From positions 124,001 to 188,000 of the forward strand of contig BDDD01001966.1 in NCBI GenBank assembly GCA_001972305.1: DNA of 64,000 nucleotides. The letters run 5' to 3'. Positions 33,264 through 44,001 of the stretch are shown here, piece by piece. Made by a program: the position numbers and the translations under genes. The notes beneath the pieces are model-generated. The model was not told the origin of the DNA. It worked only from the letters and a program-made list of their open reading frames with translations, and ran no database searches. Each line of letters starts with the position of its first letter. Positions within the stretch are counted from its first letter, which is position 1. The stretch comes from Cephalotus follicularis (Eukaryota; Streptophyta; Magnoliopsida; Oxalidales; Cephalotaceae).

Positions 33264-33383
33264 CTTTACGAATTTGGTGAATCGTTTTGCAAAGAGAACG
33301 TAGTCCTCTTCTTCTAGCTCCTCATCACTTGATACTTCTTCCTTGTGAGTGCTCTTGAAGGCTATGTCCTTCCTTCTTTCCTC

Positions 33384-34085
33384 TTACGGCTTTGTCACCA
33401 CGAGATTGGCGGATTTCTTGTTCAATTTCACCTCATGAGTAATGAGGGAGCCAAGTAGTTCTTCAATCTCCATGGTCTTTAGATCCTTTGATTCTTCAAT
33501 TGCCGTGACCTTGGGTTCCCACTCATCATTGAGACAACCTAGCAATTTCCTCACAAGTTCATCCTTTCCAAAAACCTTTCCAAGACCAAGTAAACCATTA
33601 GTAATATCAAGCAACCGGATATATAAAATCTTGATGGATTCATTCGGTTGCATTTTAAACAATTCATAATCTCTATTTAACAAAGCAAGTTTGACATTCT
33701 TGACTTGCTCGGTACCCTCATGTGTAAGGATGAGCAATTTCCACACTTCATGTATGAAAGTACATCTCCTAACGAGATTGTATTCGGTCTTGTCTAAAGA
33801 TACAAGTAATATATTTAAGGCCTTATTGTCTATAGTCAATTTCTTAAAGTCATCCTTATCCCATTCGTCTTCCGATTTGGAAACGAGTTCATTTTTATCA
33901 TTTAATTTCATAGGGATGTGAGGGCCATTTTTCACACTAAGCCAATTCTTAAAGTCTCTAGACTTAAGGTATATTTCCATACGAATTTTCCAATATGGAA
34001 AATCGTCACCATTAAAGAACGGTACCTTAAATTCGGAGACTTCGTCATGGTGTCTAGATTGGTTGTTCATGCTAGTTGAGGCCAT
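33384..34085 (-). CDS. gag (UBN2-type capsid region) of element G
   Basis: The 233-codon frame starts MASTSMNNQSRHHDEVSEFK. It has features of copia-type gag: FNGDDFPYWKIRMEIYLKS near the start, ALNILLVSLDKTEYNLV, and HEGTEQVKNVKLALLNRDYE followed by GLGKVFGKDELVRKLL. It forms the structural protein of the particle. A TAA ends it early; the same frame continues into the zinc-knuckle segment. Confidence 0.9.
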   Translation of the reverse strand: MASTSMNNQSRHHDEVSEFKVPFFNGDDFPYWKIRMEIYLKSRDFKNWLSVKNGPHIPMKLNDKNELVSKSEDEWDKDDFKKLTIDNKALNILLVSLDKTEYNLVRRCTFIHEVWKLLILTHEGTEQVKNVKLALLNRDYELFKMQPNESIKILYIRLLDITNGLLGLGKVFGKDELVRKLLGCLNDEWEPKVTAIEESKDLKTMEIEELLGSLITHEVKLNKKSANLVVTKP

Positions 34086-34127
34086 GATCTTTAACTCAAG
34101 ATGTTAATCTTAAAAATGAGCACACTT

Positions 34128-34140
34128 GCTCTGATACCAA
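34128..34140 (-). other. Primer-binding site of element G (initiator tRNA-Met)
   Basis: On the minus strand TTGGTATCAGAGC follows the end of the 5' LTR after one base. Confidence 0.88.
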
Positions 34141-34141
34141 T

Positions 34142-35411
34142 TGTAGAAAGTCTAGAGGGGGGTGAATAGACTTTTAAAAAATAACTAGCAATAATTCTAG
34201 AAACAATTTAAACTCAATCACACAATTGAGGAAATATAAAGAGTGTAGGGTTGAGAGAGATTGCAAATAGATGTATAGTGGTTCGGCAAACCGCCTACGT
34301 CCACTCCCCAAGGCCTCCCCTTGAGTATTTCACTAAGTATGCCCTAATCCGGGCTTGAAACTCCAACCGAGTTTCAACTACCTTCACTCCAACCAAGCGA
34401 ATACAAGTTTGCTCCAACCGAGCAAAAAAAGAGACAACCTCTCTTGTTTATGTGTGAATATAGTGTTTAAAGATTACAAATTCCTCATGAATTTGTTTAC
34501 AATTTCGCTCAATTTGGACAAAGCTTCTAGTGTATAGGAAATGTAAAAAGAGAGCTTTGTAATGTATGGGATTGCTTCGAAATGATCTCTTTTGATATTT
34601 GGGAAGCTTAGATGTTAGGTTGATATGCCTTGAATGAATTTTCAACATGAATGCTTGATCACTTGTGCAAGAGCTCCAATTTGCCTTATATACTTGTGCT
34701 TCCAACGGATCTATTTTTTAAAATTACGTTACAATCCAGTCGGCTGGATTTCTTGGGCAATCAGCTGGATTTGATGGCGCGTATTTCAAATATAGCCGTT
34801 ACATGGAGGTAGTCGGCTGCATCCTCTGGGCCGTCGACTGGTGGAGCCTGGCAGTCGGCTGGTGCTCTGTTCCAGTCGGCTGTTGGAGCTAAAAATGGAG
34901 TTACAAAAGCTACTGCCTGATATTGCACATATGTGGACAGTCGGCTGGATTCCCTGGCAGTCGAATGGATCCCCTGGCAGTTGACTGGTGCCCTGCTTCA
35001 GTCTGCTGTTGGAGCTAAAATGGACTTACAGAAGCTACTGCCTGACTTGTGCACCCTTGGCAGTTGACTGGCCCCCTGTGGTAGTCAACTGTCTTGGCCT
35101 GGCAGTCGACTGCTACCCTATGGCCGTCGGCTGGATCATGTGTTCCTGCAGTTTTTGGAGTTGTTTGAAGAACCAGTCGGCTACTCAACCCATGGCAGTC
35201 GACTACTCATCCTTGGCAGTCGGCTGGATTGCTTGGCAGTCAGCTGGATTGCCCTGTACCTGCAGAAATAGCCTTTTGCATAACTCTGGACACAAGATCA
35301 AGTGAGTATATGAAGTTGTAGCTTAGAGAATTATGCATACAAGTGTTATATGTTTGTTAATCATCAAAATGACATATGTTAATACAATTAACAGGGTGGC
35401 AAAGGCCAACA
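34142..35411 (-). repeat. 5' LTR of element G (1270 bp)
   Basis: On the minus strand it runs from TGTTGGCCTTTGCC to CTTTCTACA. It contains a GTCGAC-type array at 34735-35250 and a TATA-like TATATAAG (34685-34692) about 45 bases beyond it. Confidence 0.93.
34735..35250 (-). promoter_or_regulatory. CAGTCGACTG motif array upstream of TATA box in G 5' LTR
   Basis: About seventeen copies of CAGTCGACTG or CAGTCGGCTG and decayed forms such as CAGTTGACTG and AGTCAACTG occur. On the minus strand the array ends about 45 bases before TATATAAG, so it occupies the promoter-proximal part of U3. Confidence 0.75.
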
Positions 35412-36430
35412 CAGTGTGAAAGAGAATCAGTGAGTGGGAGAAAGTGAGAGCCACCATTGTTGGGCTTGATTGGAGCTAGTGACTTGGAGCTCGTGGGTAG
35501 CAGTTGCTGAGAGGATCTTGGAGCTGCTATGGCCAGAACCCAGGAACTCAAAGAGGAGGACTTTCCAGTTCCTAACTTGGAACAACAAGGTAGGGGAAAG
35601 TGATAATTTTATACATGCATTTTGGGTTTTAATATGAATTGCATGTTAATGGTTGAATTATGATTTTGGACTTGTTGTGATGACTACTGTAATGTACGGA
35701 GTGATCATGCATGTGCAAATTACATGAGTATGTGAACTGGTTTATGTATGGATGATTCTGATGATGGCCTGCTGTGTTAAAACTACGGAGAAAATGTTCT
35801 GGGTTGGATAAACGTCGACGTCTACCTGAAGATGTCGATGTCTTCCTGTACATATGATAAAGACATCGATGTTTGAGTAAAAGCATCGACGCCTTTTCTG
35901 GGTAATCATAGAACTGTAATGTTTATGGCAGATGGTGAATTAGCCACTTGGGATTACATGTTTGATTACGAAGTGACGTTCTGGTTACATATCCTGATAA
36001 CCAGTAGCTTTTCTTGCGCCTTGAAAGGATGAGTTTCGCTTATATGGGGATTTAGGGATTGGATTCTTCCCTCCAGAATCCAGACTCGCGAACTGATACA
36101 AGACTGAGTTGTTCCTTTTATTTTATGTACTGAATTAATGAACATTGGTCATGTTAATCGGATTATTGTAACATGGGTTATTTGTTATCTCGTGTTGTAT
36201 TTTCGCGCTCTGTTTTTGGGCGATCAACAATTAGGTTGGGTTTTATTATAAACATGTTGGGCATCACGTAGTATGGGATGCGTGATGGATGTTTAAATTC
36301 AGCTTTTACATGAATGCTTTCGTTATCGAGAAATTTATTTATTGGTAAATTTGCATGAGCTGGATTATATTATGTTGATTGCCTTACCGCTTTAATGTTG
36401 ACCTCTTGAGGAAAACGGGGTGTGACAACG

Positions 36431-36442
36431 TGGTATCAGAGC
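36431..36442 (+). other. Primer-binding site of element F (initiator tRNA-Met)
   Basis: TGGTATCAGAGC follows the LTR end GTGTGACA after three bases. Confidence 0.9.
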
Positions 36443-36540
36443 ATATTCCATATATGCTTAGCTAGGATACTTTCCTTGGAAATCAATAAGTTGTTTTCCT
36501 AAAGTTGTGACTAATGGTCACTCTTCTTATAGGAAACAAT

Positions 36541-37359
36541 ATGGACAGAAGAGGAAGAGCTAAGGCTGTTGAGGGGAGTGCTCCGCAGGGAACAAATGAT
36601 GGGAGTGATCCACTGGATCGAATGGCCGACTACTTTCAACAGCAGATGGCTGTGGATGCGGTCAACATAGAAGACCTGCGGTGATGGTACATAGATCATG
36701 TAAATGACCATTTCCATCAACATATGGTTGCTAATACAGCGCACCTGGAAGAGATGCGGCAGTTGTGTATTGAGACCCAGCAAGCTAAACGAACTAGGCC
36801 AGCTCCGTCAGAATGGCAAGATGGTGGCTCTTCAACCAAGTCATCAAAGAACAGGTCTTAGCAAACGGCCGCTAAGGGAAATCCGAGTCAAGAAGATGAT
36901 ATAAGGCCTGTGGCTTGCTTCTACTGCGGTCGTGCAGGCCATCAAGTGAAAGACTGTTGGTTGAAGAATAAGTTATGCATAAGATGTGGGGCGACTGGTC
37001 ATGTGATAAAGAATTGTACATGGGGTCCATCTCAACAAACTGCTAACTGTGGAACTCCTGATCAAGGGAATAATATGGGAACTGGAGCTTGTTATTACTG
37101 TGGTCGTATGGGCCACCTACAGAAAGATTGCTGGAGGATGAATGGACAGTGTTTGAGGTTTGGGGCATCTGGCCATTCCGTGAAGTACTGTCCGAAGAGT
37201 CCTGCTACAATGCCTATGGGGCCTATGAGCAATAGCGATGCCGCAACTGGACCTTCGCAGCGGGGAAGCAAGGGCAATGGCATCATGAGAGGTACGATTT
37301 TCACTCTCACTTGCATCATACTTGATCATAATGCCTTTGATTGGTTGACCATATTATAG
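36541..37359 (+). pseudogene. gag of element F: N-terminus joined to four zinc-knuckle units
   Basis: The frame starts MDRRGRAKAVEGSAPQG and contains [14 protein letters not shown], then a second related segment (DHFHQHMVANTAHLEEMRQL). The capsid core found in J is missing. Four knuckle units follow: CFYCGRAGHQVKDC, CIRCGATGHVIKNC, CYYCGRMGHLQKDC and CLRFGASGHSVKYC; the last has lost its second Cys. In-frame stops lie at 36682-36684 (TGA) and 36859-36861 (TAG). The CTTCTTATAGGAAACA block just upstream of the ATG is conserved in A, B and J. Protease is absent downstream. Confidence 0.82.
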
Positions 37360-37559
37360 CCATAGTTAAGCGGATGTTAAGTTGGACGTTTGGGGCCAAC
37401 TAATGAGTAAGGGAATTATTATTCTCAGTACCATGTTAAGGGATGGTTATACATATGCGTAGACTAGTATGGGACCACACACATACTTAGTGGACTTCTA
37501 CCAACCAGATAACGTAACCAAAGATTATGAATTGTATCGCTTGGATAGTGATTCACTGT

Positions 37560-37905
37560 AGTGAGTCGAGGGCGTTTTCCAAGCTCGATTTGCAAATCGA
37601 ATATCACCAGTTGAGGGTGAGGGAAGGAGATATTGAGAAGACTGCTTTCTGGACAAGATACGGTCACTACGAGTTCCTTGTGATGCCTTTTGGTGTTACC
37701 AATGCACCAGCTGCGTTCATGCCATTTAATGAACGATGTGTTTTGACCGTACCTGGATCAGTTTGTCGTTGTGTTTATTGACGACGTACTAGTATACTCA
37801 AGGAGTGAGGAAGAGCATGCTTGCCACCTGAGGTTGGCTTTGCAGATTCTCTGAGAGCAACAGCTGTATGCCAAATTCAGTAAGTGTGAATTTTGGCTTG
37901 ACTGT
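37560..37905 (+). pseudogene. Reverse transcriptase palm of element F (truncated)
   Basis: RT sequence begins abruptly at [20 protein letters not shown] and continues [20 protein letters not shown] and [11 protein letters not shown] one-base insertion then shifts the frame before NDVF, where a TGA occupies 37744-37746. The FIDD active-site box ([15 protein letters not shown]) follows. A further TGA replaces Arg before EQQLYAKF. The RT N-terminus and protease are missing; 37360-37540 contains no recognisable coding sequence. Confidence 0.8.
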
Positions 37906-38757
37906 GTGATCCTTCTTGGTCACATTGTATCTGGAGAGGATTTGGCGGTGGATCCGTCGAAGACAGAGGTGGTACGAGATTGGCCACAGCCGAAGAACAT
38001 AACGGAGGTACGCAGTTTTCTCGGCTTGGCGGGATATTACAGGAGGTTCATCCAGAACTTTTCAAGGATAGCCGAGCCCTTGACTAGACTGACCCAGAAG
38101 AAGACCTTGTTTGTCTTGGACGAAGATTGTGAAGCTAGATTCCGTGAACTGAAGGATCGGTTGGTTTCCGCTCCTATCTTGGCATTACCCGAAGGTAATG
38201 AGGGTTTTGCAGTCTATAGTGATGCATCGGGTAAAGGCTTGGGCTGCGTACTGATGCAGCGAGGAAAGGTGATTGCTTATGCTTCTAGGAAGCTGAAGCC
38301 GTATGAAGAAAAGTACCCGACTCATGACCTTGAACTTGCAGCTATTATTTTCGCCCTTCATAAGTGGAGACACTATCTTTATGGGGCACAGTTTGAAATC
38401 TTTACCGATCATAAAAGTTTGAGGTACCTGTTCTGTCAGGACACACTGAACATGAGACAGCGCAGGTGGGTAGAGTTCTTTAATGATTATGACTACAGTA
38501 TCCAGTACCACCCGGGTAAAGCGAATGTAGTCGCTGATGCCTTTTGTCGCAAGGCTATGGTTGCAAGTACGATGGTGTCCCAATGGAAGATGTTAGAAGA
38601 CTTCCAAGAGTGGTCTCCATTCAATCAGTCACCGGGGATCTTTCTAGCCGACATGCGGGTACAGCCTGTGTTACTTGATCACATCAGGGGTGCACAACCA
38701 CATGATCCGGAGTTGCAACAAATTCGAGAGATCCTATATTCGGAATCCGATTTTTGA
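37906..38757 (+). CDS. RT C-terminus and RNase H of element F
   Basis: The stretch of 283 codons has [37 protein letters not shown] and a Ty3 RNase H with its acidic residues kept ([41 protein letters not shown]). It ends at a TGA (38755-38757) in the sequence SDF, at the same codon as in A, where D has Trp. Confidence 0.88.
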   Translation: MILLGHIVSGEDLAVDPSKTEVVRDWPQPKNITEVRSFLGLAGYYRRFIQNFSRIAEPLTRLTQKKTLFVLDEDCEARFRELKDRLVSAPILALPEGNEGFAVYSDASGKGLGCVLMQRGKVIAYASRKLKPYEEKYPTHDLELAAIIFALHKWRHYLYGAQFEIFTDHKSLRYLFCQDTLNMRQRRWVEFFNDYDYSIQYHPGKANVVADAFCRKAMVASTMVSQWKMLEDFQEWSPFNQSPGIFLADMRVQPVLLDHIRGAQPHDPELQQIREILYSESDF

Positions 38758-39780
38758 GTGCATGTTGATGGTATTCTGAGATATCGGGGACGCGTGTGTC
38801 TTCCGAACGAACCAAGACTGAAGGATGAGTTACTCCGCGGGGCTCATCAATCCCTGTACAGTATTCATCCTGGTAGCACCAAGATGTACCAAGATATGAA
38901 GAAGACTTACTGGTGGCCCGGCATGAAGCGCGAAATCGCAGAATATGTCGCGAAGTGTTGGACTTGCCAGAGGGTCAAGGCCGAACGCCAGAGACCGACA
39001 GGACTGTTGCAGTCATTACCAGTGGCAGAGTGGAAATGGGAACACATCACGATGGACTTTGTTTCTGGATTTCCACCGACTAGGCATCGTCATAATGCCA
39101 TGTGGGTTATTGTTGATAGACTCACCAAATCAGCACACTTTTTGCCTACACATGTCACTGATTCAGCGAGCAAGTTGGCTCGATTATATGTGCAAGAGAT
39201 TATGAGACTGCACGGTGTTCCGGTGAGCATCGTTTGCGATAGGGATTCAATCTTCACTTCCAACTTCTGGAAGAGATTCCAGACAGCCTTCAGAACAAGA
39301 TTGAATCTCAGTACTGCTTTCCACCCTCAGACATACGGACAGTTAGAGCGTACCATCCAGACCTTGGAGGATATGCTTTGGGCTTGTGTGATCGATTTTG
39401 GTGGAACCTGGGAAGACCATATCCCTCTGATAGAGTTTTCTTATAACAACAGCTATCACGCGAGTATTGGTATGGCTCCATACGAGGCACTGTATGGGAG
39501 AAAGTGTAGGACACCCATCTGTTGGGACGAGGTTGGTGAACGACCATTGCTTGGATCGGATTTGGTGGAGGAGACTTCGGAGAAAGTCAGGTTCATCAGG
39601 GAAAAGTTGCTTGCAGCACAGAGTCGGCAGAAGAGCTATGCTGACAGTGTAAAGAGAAGGCCTTTAACCTTCAATGTTGGAGATTACGTGTTTTTGAAGA
39701 TATCTCCGTGGAAAGGGGTACAAAGATTCGGGAAGGAGGGCAAGCTAGCGCCACGCTATATTGGTCCTTTGAGATTCTAG
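38758..39780 (+). CDS. Integrase of element F
   Basis: The 340-codon stretch includes the HHCC domain (SIHPGSTKMYQDMKKTYWW ... CWTCQ), catalytic Asp in TMDFVSGFP, Asp in VCDRDSIFTSNFW, and Glu in GQLERTIQTLEDML. The C-terminal GPY-type domain follows (APRYIGPL). The frame is lost at about 39770 by a one-base deletion; coding continues in another frame at 39771. Confidence 0.88.
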   Translation: MHVDGILRYRGRVCLPNEPRLKDELLRGAHQSLYSIHPGSTKMYQDMKKTYWWPGMKREIAEYVAKCWTCQRVKAERQRPTGLLQSLPVAEWKWEHITMDFVSGFPPTRHRHNAMWVIVDRLTKSAHFLPTHVTDSASKLARLYVQEIMRLHGVPVSIVCDRDSIFTSNFWKRFQTAFRTRLNLSTAFHPQTYGQLERTIQTLEDMLWACVIDFGGTWEDHIPLIEFSYNNSYHASIGMAPYEALYGRKCRTPICWDEVGERPLLGSDLVEETSEKVRFIREKLLAAQSRQKSYADSVKRRPLTFNVGDYVFLKISPWKGVQRFGKEGKLAPRYIGPLRF

Positions 39781-40091
39781 AGAGGGTTGGGGAGGTAGCT
39801 TATCAGCTAGCGTTTCCTCCTACCTTGTCGGGTATACATGATGTCTTCCATGTATCGATGCTACAAGGTTATATCCGAGACCCATCACATGTCCTGGATT
39901 ATGACTCGGTTACGGTGAGGGATGATCTTTCTTGCGAGGAGTCACCCGTGGTAATCTTGGATTGGAAGACACAAGTGTTGAGGAACCGGTCCATTCCGAT
40001 GGTAAAGGTTCAGTGGAAATTTCATCGGCTGGATGAAGCGACTTGGGAACATGAGGATGACATCCGAGAACGTTACCCGCATTTATTTTAG
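39771..40091 (+). pseudogene. Integrase C-terminus and chromodomain-like tail of element F
   Basis: After the frameshift the sequence continues FEILERVGEVAYQLAFPP, DVFHVSMLQGYIRDPSH, then the tail KVQWKFHRLDEATWEHED ending YPHLF. It was part of the integrase frame. Confidence 0.85.
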
Positions 40092-40122
40092 TATTGTGTT
40101 AATTTCGAGGACGAAATTTCTT

Positions 40123-40136
40123 GAAGGAGGGGTGGA
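40123..40136 (+). other. Polypurine tract of element F
   Basis: GAAGGAGGGGTGGA abuts the 3' LTR start TGTAACGCTCG. Confidence 0.87.
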
Positions 40137-40304
40137 TGTAACGCTCGGTATTTTCCTTATTATAATCTTTCGTTTGAAGATGTAATATTGTGCTTAAATT
40201 AATAAAAATGTTGGATATTTCAACCTCAAAGATGTTTCCAAACCCTAAATATTGCCTGGGGAAAGAATTGTGTGTTAAACTAGAAAACAGCGTTGTTTTG
40301 AGGT

Positions 40305-40455
40305 AAACGCGTCGATGTCTTTGGAAAGACGTCGACGCCTATGGAACCGAGATACACGTGAATGCATGGACATGCACGTCGATGTAGGGTGAAGACATCG
40401 ACACCTTCTGGTAAAAGAGAAAAATACATCGACGCCTAAGGAAAGACGTCGACGC
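40305..40455 (+). promoter_or_regulatory. GTCGAC-core motif array (U3) in F 3' LTR
   Basis: Six copies occur (GCGTCGATGTCTTTGG, AAGACGTCGACGCC, GCACGTCGATG, AAGACATCGACACC, ACATCGACGCC, AAGACGTCGACGC), upstream of a TGATAAAAC sequence near 40747 that resembles the position of the TATA box in D. Confidence 0.7.
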
Positions 40456-40964
40456 ATTTGTAAGGAACATCTATCACGATAAACACTGACAGAATAACAT
40501 GCAATGGGCAATCTGGAGGCATCATCCAGATGCCTTGACATGCACAATGCGACGTGTTGATAATGCTGGTGTGTTTCCAGGCATGCTCCAAACATGTCCT
40601 TGACATGGTGCATGCAAGAGGATATTCTATTGGCACGCAACCTGCAGAAAGGAAGGGAAATGATCCAAAACCAGAGAGTGAAAAGGGTGAGCACGGGAAT
40701 GTGTGGTTATCTGTGAAGCAAGAGAGAAGGAGAGGGTTTCTGCCATGATAAAACACCTCTTCCTTCCTCTCTCTCTCAGCTAAAAACAGTGTGAAAGAGA
40801 ATCAGTGAGTGGGAGAAAGTGAGAGCCACCATTGTTGGGCTTGATTGGAGCTAGTGACTTGGAGCTCGTGGGTAGCAGTTGCTAAGAGGATCTTGGAGCT
40901 GCTGTGGCCAGAACCCGGGAACTCAAAGAGGAGGACTTTCCAGTTCCTAACTTGGAACAACAAG

Positions 40965-42354
40965 GTAGGGGAAAGTGATAATTTTATACATGCATTTTGG
41001 GTTTTAAGTTAGTGAATAACATGATGAATTGCATGTTAATGGTTGAATTATGATTCTGGACTTGTTGTGATGACTACTGTAATGTACGGAGTGAACATGC
41101 ATGTGCAAATTACATGGGTATGTGAACTGGTTTATGTATGGATGATTTTGATGATGGCCTGCTGTGTTAAAACTATGGAGAAAACGTTCTGGGTTGGATA
41201 AACGTCGACGTCTACCTGAAGACCTCGATGTTTTCGTGTACATATGATAAAGACATCGATGTTTGATTACGAATTGACGTTCTGGTTACATATCCTTATA
41301 ACCAGTAGCTTTTCTTGCGCCTTGAAAGGATGAGTTTCGCTTATATGGGGATTTAGGGATTGGATTCTTCCCTCCAGAATCCAGACTCGCGAACTGATAC
41401 CTCCTGGCATCATGAAGACATCGATGTCTTTGGAAAGACATCGACGTCTTTGGTCCAAAAATGCCTGGGAATAACTGTACATGGGATCGACGCCTTAGGG
41501 TAAAGAAGTCGACGTCCTGGGGATAGACATCGACGTCTATCCCCCTGATCAATGGAATTTCACTCTAATGGGACCCGCTAGACCCGAAACGATCCTAGGA
41601 ATGATCCTAGATGCATTCTGAGCATATGTTTGCATTATTACTGTGAATTGCATTATGGTTGATTTCTAAAAAAATGTTAACCATTTTGAAAAGCTTGTAT
41701 GATTATTATAATCATTTTGTACGAAAATGTATATTTGTCAACATATGATTTTATATATTTTCGAAATGATTGGGGAAGTATTTCCAAAGACGGAGAAATG
41801 TTTTAAAGGATTGGCTATACAATCAAATGTATTGTTTTATGTTTTATAACTTATCACAACTTGTGAACGGAGTAATATATTTTAAACAAATATATTTGAT
41901 CAAGTAAATATATTTCATTGCTTGACTTGTACTGTGCAATGCTTGTACCTGATGATTACTCAGCCGCTGTGCTAGTAACTTGCTGTTGGTTTAGCCTCCG
42001 TGCTTAGCAACATATGGAGGACTTGCTCCAAAACCGTTCGCAAACGGGGATGGGATAAGAGTGCATGACGTTGGGGCCAGGAGGTGGCGACGGTTATGAC
42101 GACTTGTTTGTCTGGTTCCTTTTGGGACATACTTACTGCTTGTGTTGATATAGCTTATGAGGTTATACTTGTACTGTGAACATGCATATATTTTTTATAT
42201 GTATATACGGAGAGACAATTATTGTGAAAATTTACATGTCATACTGCATCATAATGCATTCATTCATGATACTCATTATCATATACCTCGAACTGTATTT
42301 ATAAGTTTATTCACTTAGCCAAGTGAGGACAAAGGCTAACCCCTACTGTAACAG
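40965..42354 (+). other. Putative leader intron in F 3' LTR
   Basis: It is bounded by a donor-like CAAG/GTAGGGG following GTTCCTAACTTGGAAC and an acceptor-like CTAACCCCTACTGTAACAG. The 5' LTR of F has the donor at 35590 but has lost the acceptor by deletion. This is inference from conservation among Ty3 LTRs in this window. Confidence 0.4.
41200..41540 (+). promoter_or_regulatory. GTCGAC-core motif array (second array) in F 3' LTR
   Basis: Motif copies include AACGTCGACGTCTACC, AAGACATCGATGTC, AAGACATCGACGTC, GATCGACGCC, AAGTCGACGTCC and GACATCGACGTC. The equivalent position in J carries CAGTCGACTG-type motifs instead. Confidence 0.7.
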
Positions 42355-42729
42355 ATTGATGGAGTGGATATGATATGGAGCATGCAAGGAGACTTATGGA
42401 GAAGACTGAGTTGTTCCTTTTATTTTATGTACTGAATTAATGAACATTGGTCATGTTAATCGGATTATTGTAACATGGGTTATTTGTTATCTCGTGCTGT
42501 ATTTTCACGCTCCGTTTTTGGGCGATCGACAATAAGGTTGGGTTTTATTATAAACTTGTTGGGCATCACGTACTATGGGATGCGTGATGTATGTTTAAAT
42601 TCAGCTTTTACATGAATGCTTCCGCTATCGAGAAATTTATTTATTGGTAAATTTCCATGAGCTGGATTATATTATGTTGATTGCCTTATCGCTTTGATGT
42701 TGACCTCTTGGGAAGAACGGGGTGTGACA

Positions 42730-43968
42730 TTACCGTTGCAAGACCTAATTGATAAAGGTGTTGTTAGACCCAGTGTTTCTCCATGGGGTGCGCCTGTGTT
42801 ATTTGTCAAGAAAAAGGATGGGTTGATGAGGCTTTGCATCAACTACCGAATGTTGAACAAGGTAACTATTAAGAACAAATACCCCCTCCCACGCATCGAG
42901 GATTTGTTCGACCAGTTGCAAGGATCAAGGGTGTTTTCCAAAAACGATTTGAGATTGAGTTATCACTAGCTGAGAGTAAGGGAAGGATACATTGAGAAAA
43001 CTGCCTTTCGGACACGGTATGGTCACTACGAGTTCCTAGTGATGCCGTTTGGTGTTACCAACGCACCAGTAGCATTCATGTCATTGATGAACGATGTATT
43101 TTGACCGTACCTGGACCAGTTTGTTGTAGTGTTTATTGATGACATACTGGTATATTCAAGGAGCGAAGAGGAGCATGCGTACCACTTGAGGTTAGTACTA
43201 CAGATCCTCCGAGAGCACAGGTTGTACGCCAAGTTTTGCAAGTGTGAGTTTTGGCTCGATCATGTGATCTTTCTTGGTCACATCGTGTCTGGAGAAGACT
43301 TGACGGTGGATCCGTCAAAGACCGAAGTTTTGCGGGACTGGCCGCAACAAAAGAATGTGATGGAGGTGCGTACCTTCCTCCGATTGGCGGGGTATTATCG
43401 GAGGTTCATCGAGAACTTTTCAAGGGTAGTCGTGCCTTTCACTAGACTGATCCATAGGAAGACCTTATTTGTCTGGGATGAAGATTGTGAAACTATATTT
43501 TGTGAGCTAAAGAATTGGTTGGTTACTGCACCTGTCTTGGCATTACCTGAGGGTAATGAGGGTTTTGTAGTCTACAGTGATGCATCGGGTAAGGGCTTAG
43601 GCTGTGTGTTAATGCAATGGGGTAGGGTGATTGCATATGCCTCGAGGAAGTTAAATCCCAATGAGGAGAACTACCCGACGCATGATCTCGAACTATCAGT
43701 GATTATTTTTTCTCTTAAGAAATGGAGACACTACCTGTATGGGACACAGTTTGAGATTTTTACGAATCATAAGAGTTTGAAGTACCTGTTTTGCCAGGAT
43801 ACACTGAACATAAGGCAACGAAGGTGGGTAGAGTTCTTTAATGATTATGATTGTAGTGTTCAGTACCACCCAGGGAAAGCGAATGTGGTTAACGATGCCT
43901 TGAGTCGCAAGGTCATGGTCGCCAGTATGATGGTGTCACAATGGAAGATGTTGGTAGACTTCCAATAG
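42730..43968 (+). pseudogene. RT and RNase H of element D
   Basis: Continues the RT interrupted at 22001: [31 protein letters not shown], then a TAG (Gln in the relatives) before [13 protein letters not shown], and NDVF followed by TGA (43102-43104). The FIDD box ([15 protein letters not shown]), RT C-terminus and RNase H follow in one long open stretch from 43129. In RNase H the FTDHKSL Asp is Asn ([11 protein letters not shown]), and NVVADA is NVVNDA. It ends at a TAG after MLVDFQ. Confidence 0.88.
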
Positions 43969-44001
43969 TGGACTCCGTCCTTACGGTCACCGGGTATTTT
44001 T

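Larger units (their letters stand above)
22660..35411 (-). mobile_element. Element G: Ty1/copia SIRE-type retrotransposon with third ORF
   Basis: G is a nearly complete copia element on the minus strand: 5' LTR 34142-35411, primer-binding site, gag with zinc knuckles, integrase, RT/RNase H, a third ORF, polypurine tract and 3' LTR (22660-27248, interrupted by M). Perfect CAGTG target duplications flank it (22655-22659 and 35412-35416). The gene order with integrase before RT is diagnostic of Ty1/copia. The third ORF after RNase H is typical of the SIRE/Maximus lineage. Damage is limited to a few stops and frameshifts and a protease deletion. Confidence 0.93.
22002..36427 (+). repeat. 5' LTR of element F, interrupted by G
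   Basis: The two pieces (22002-22659, and 35412-36427 including the duplicated CAGTG) rejoin to match the 3' LTR. The 5' copy lacks about 1 kb corresponding to 41401-42401, which removes the acceptor-like block, but keeps about 95 bases that the 3' copy lost between two TGTTTGA repeats. The first array of GTCGAC motifs is at 22165-22330 and the second at about 35808-35900. Confidence 0.9.
22002..42729 (+). mobile_element. Element F: Ty3/gypsy element with G nested in its 5' LTR
   Basis: F consists of a 5' LTR (22002-22659 and 35417-36427), primer-binding site, gag, partial RT, RNase H, integrase, chromodomain-like tail, polypurine tract and 3' LTR (40137-42729). It is inserted in D's RT. The flanking bases TTCCA (21997-22001) and TTACC (42730-42734) are only an imperfect target duplication, presumably decayed. 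Protease and the RT N-terminus are deleted. Confidence 0.9.
40137..42729 (+). repeat. 3' LTR of element F (2593 bp)
   Basis: It runs from TGTAACGCTCGG to GGTGTGACA. The U3 array of GTCGAC motifs lies at about 40305-40455. The donor-like CAAG/GTAGGGG is at 40965. The second array lies at about 41200-41540 and the acceptor-like CTAACCCCTACTGTAACAG ends at 42354. From about 41600 to the end it aligns closely with the LTR of J. Confidence 0.92.
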
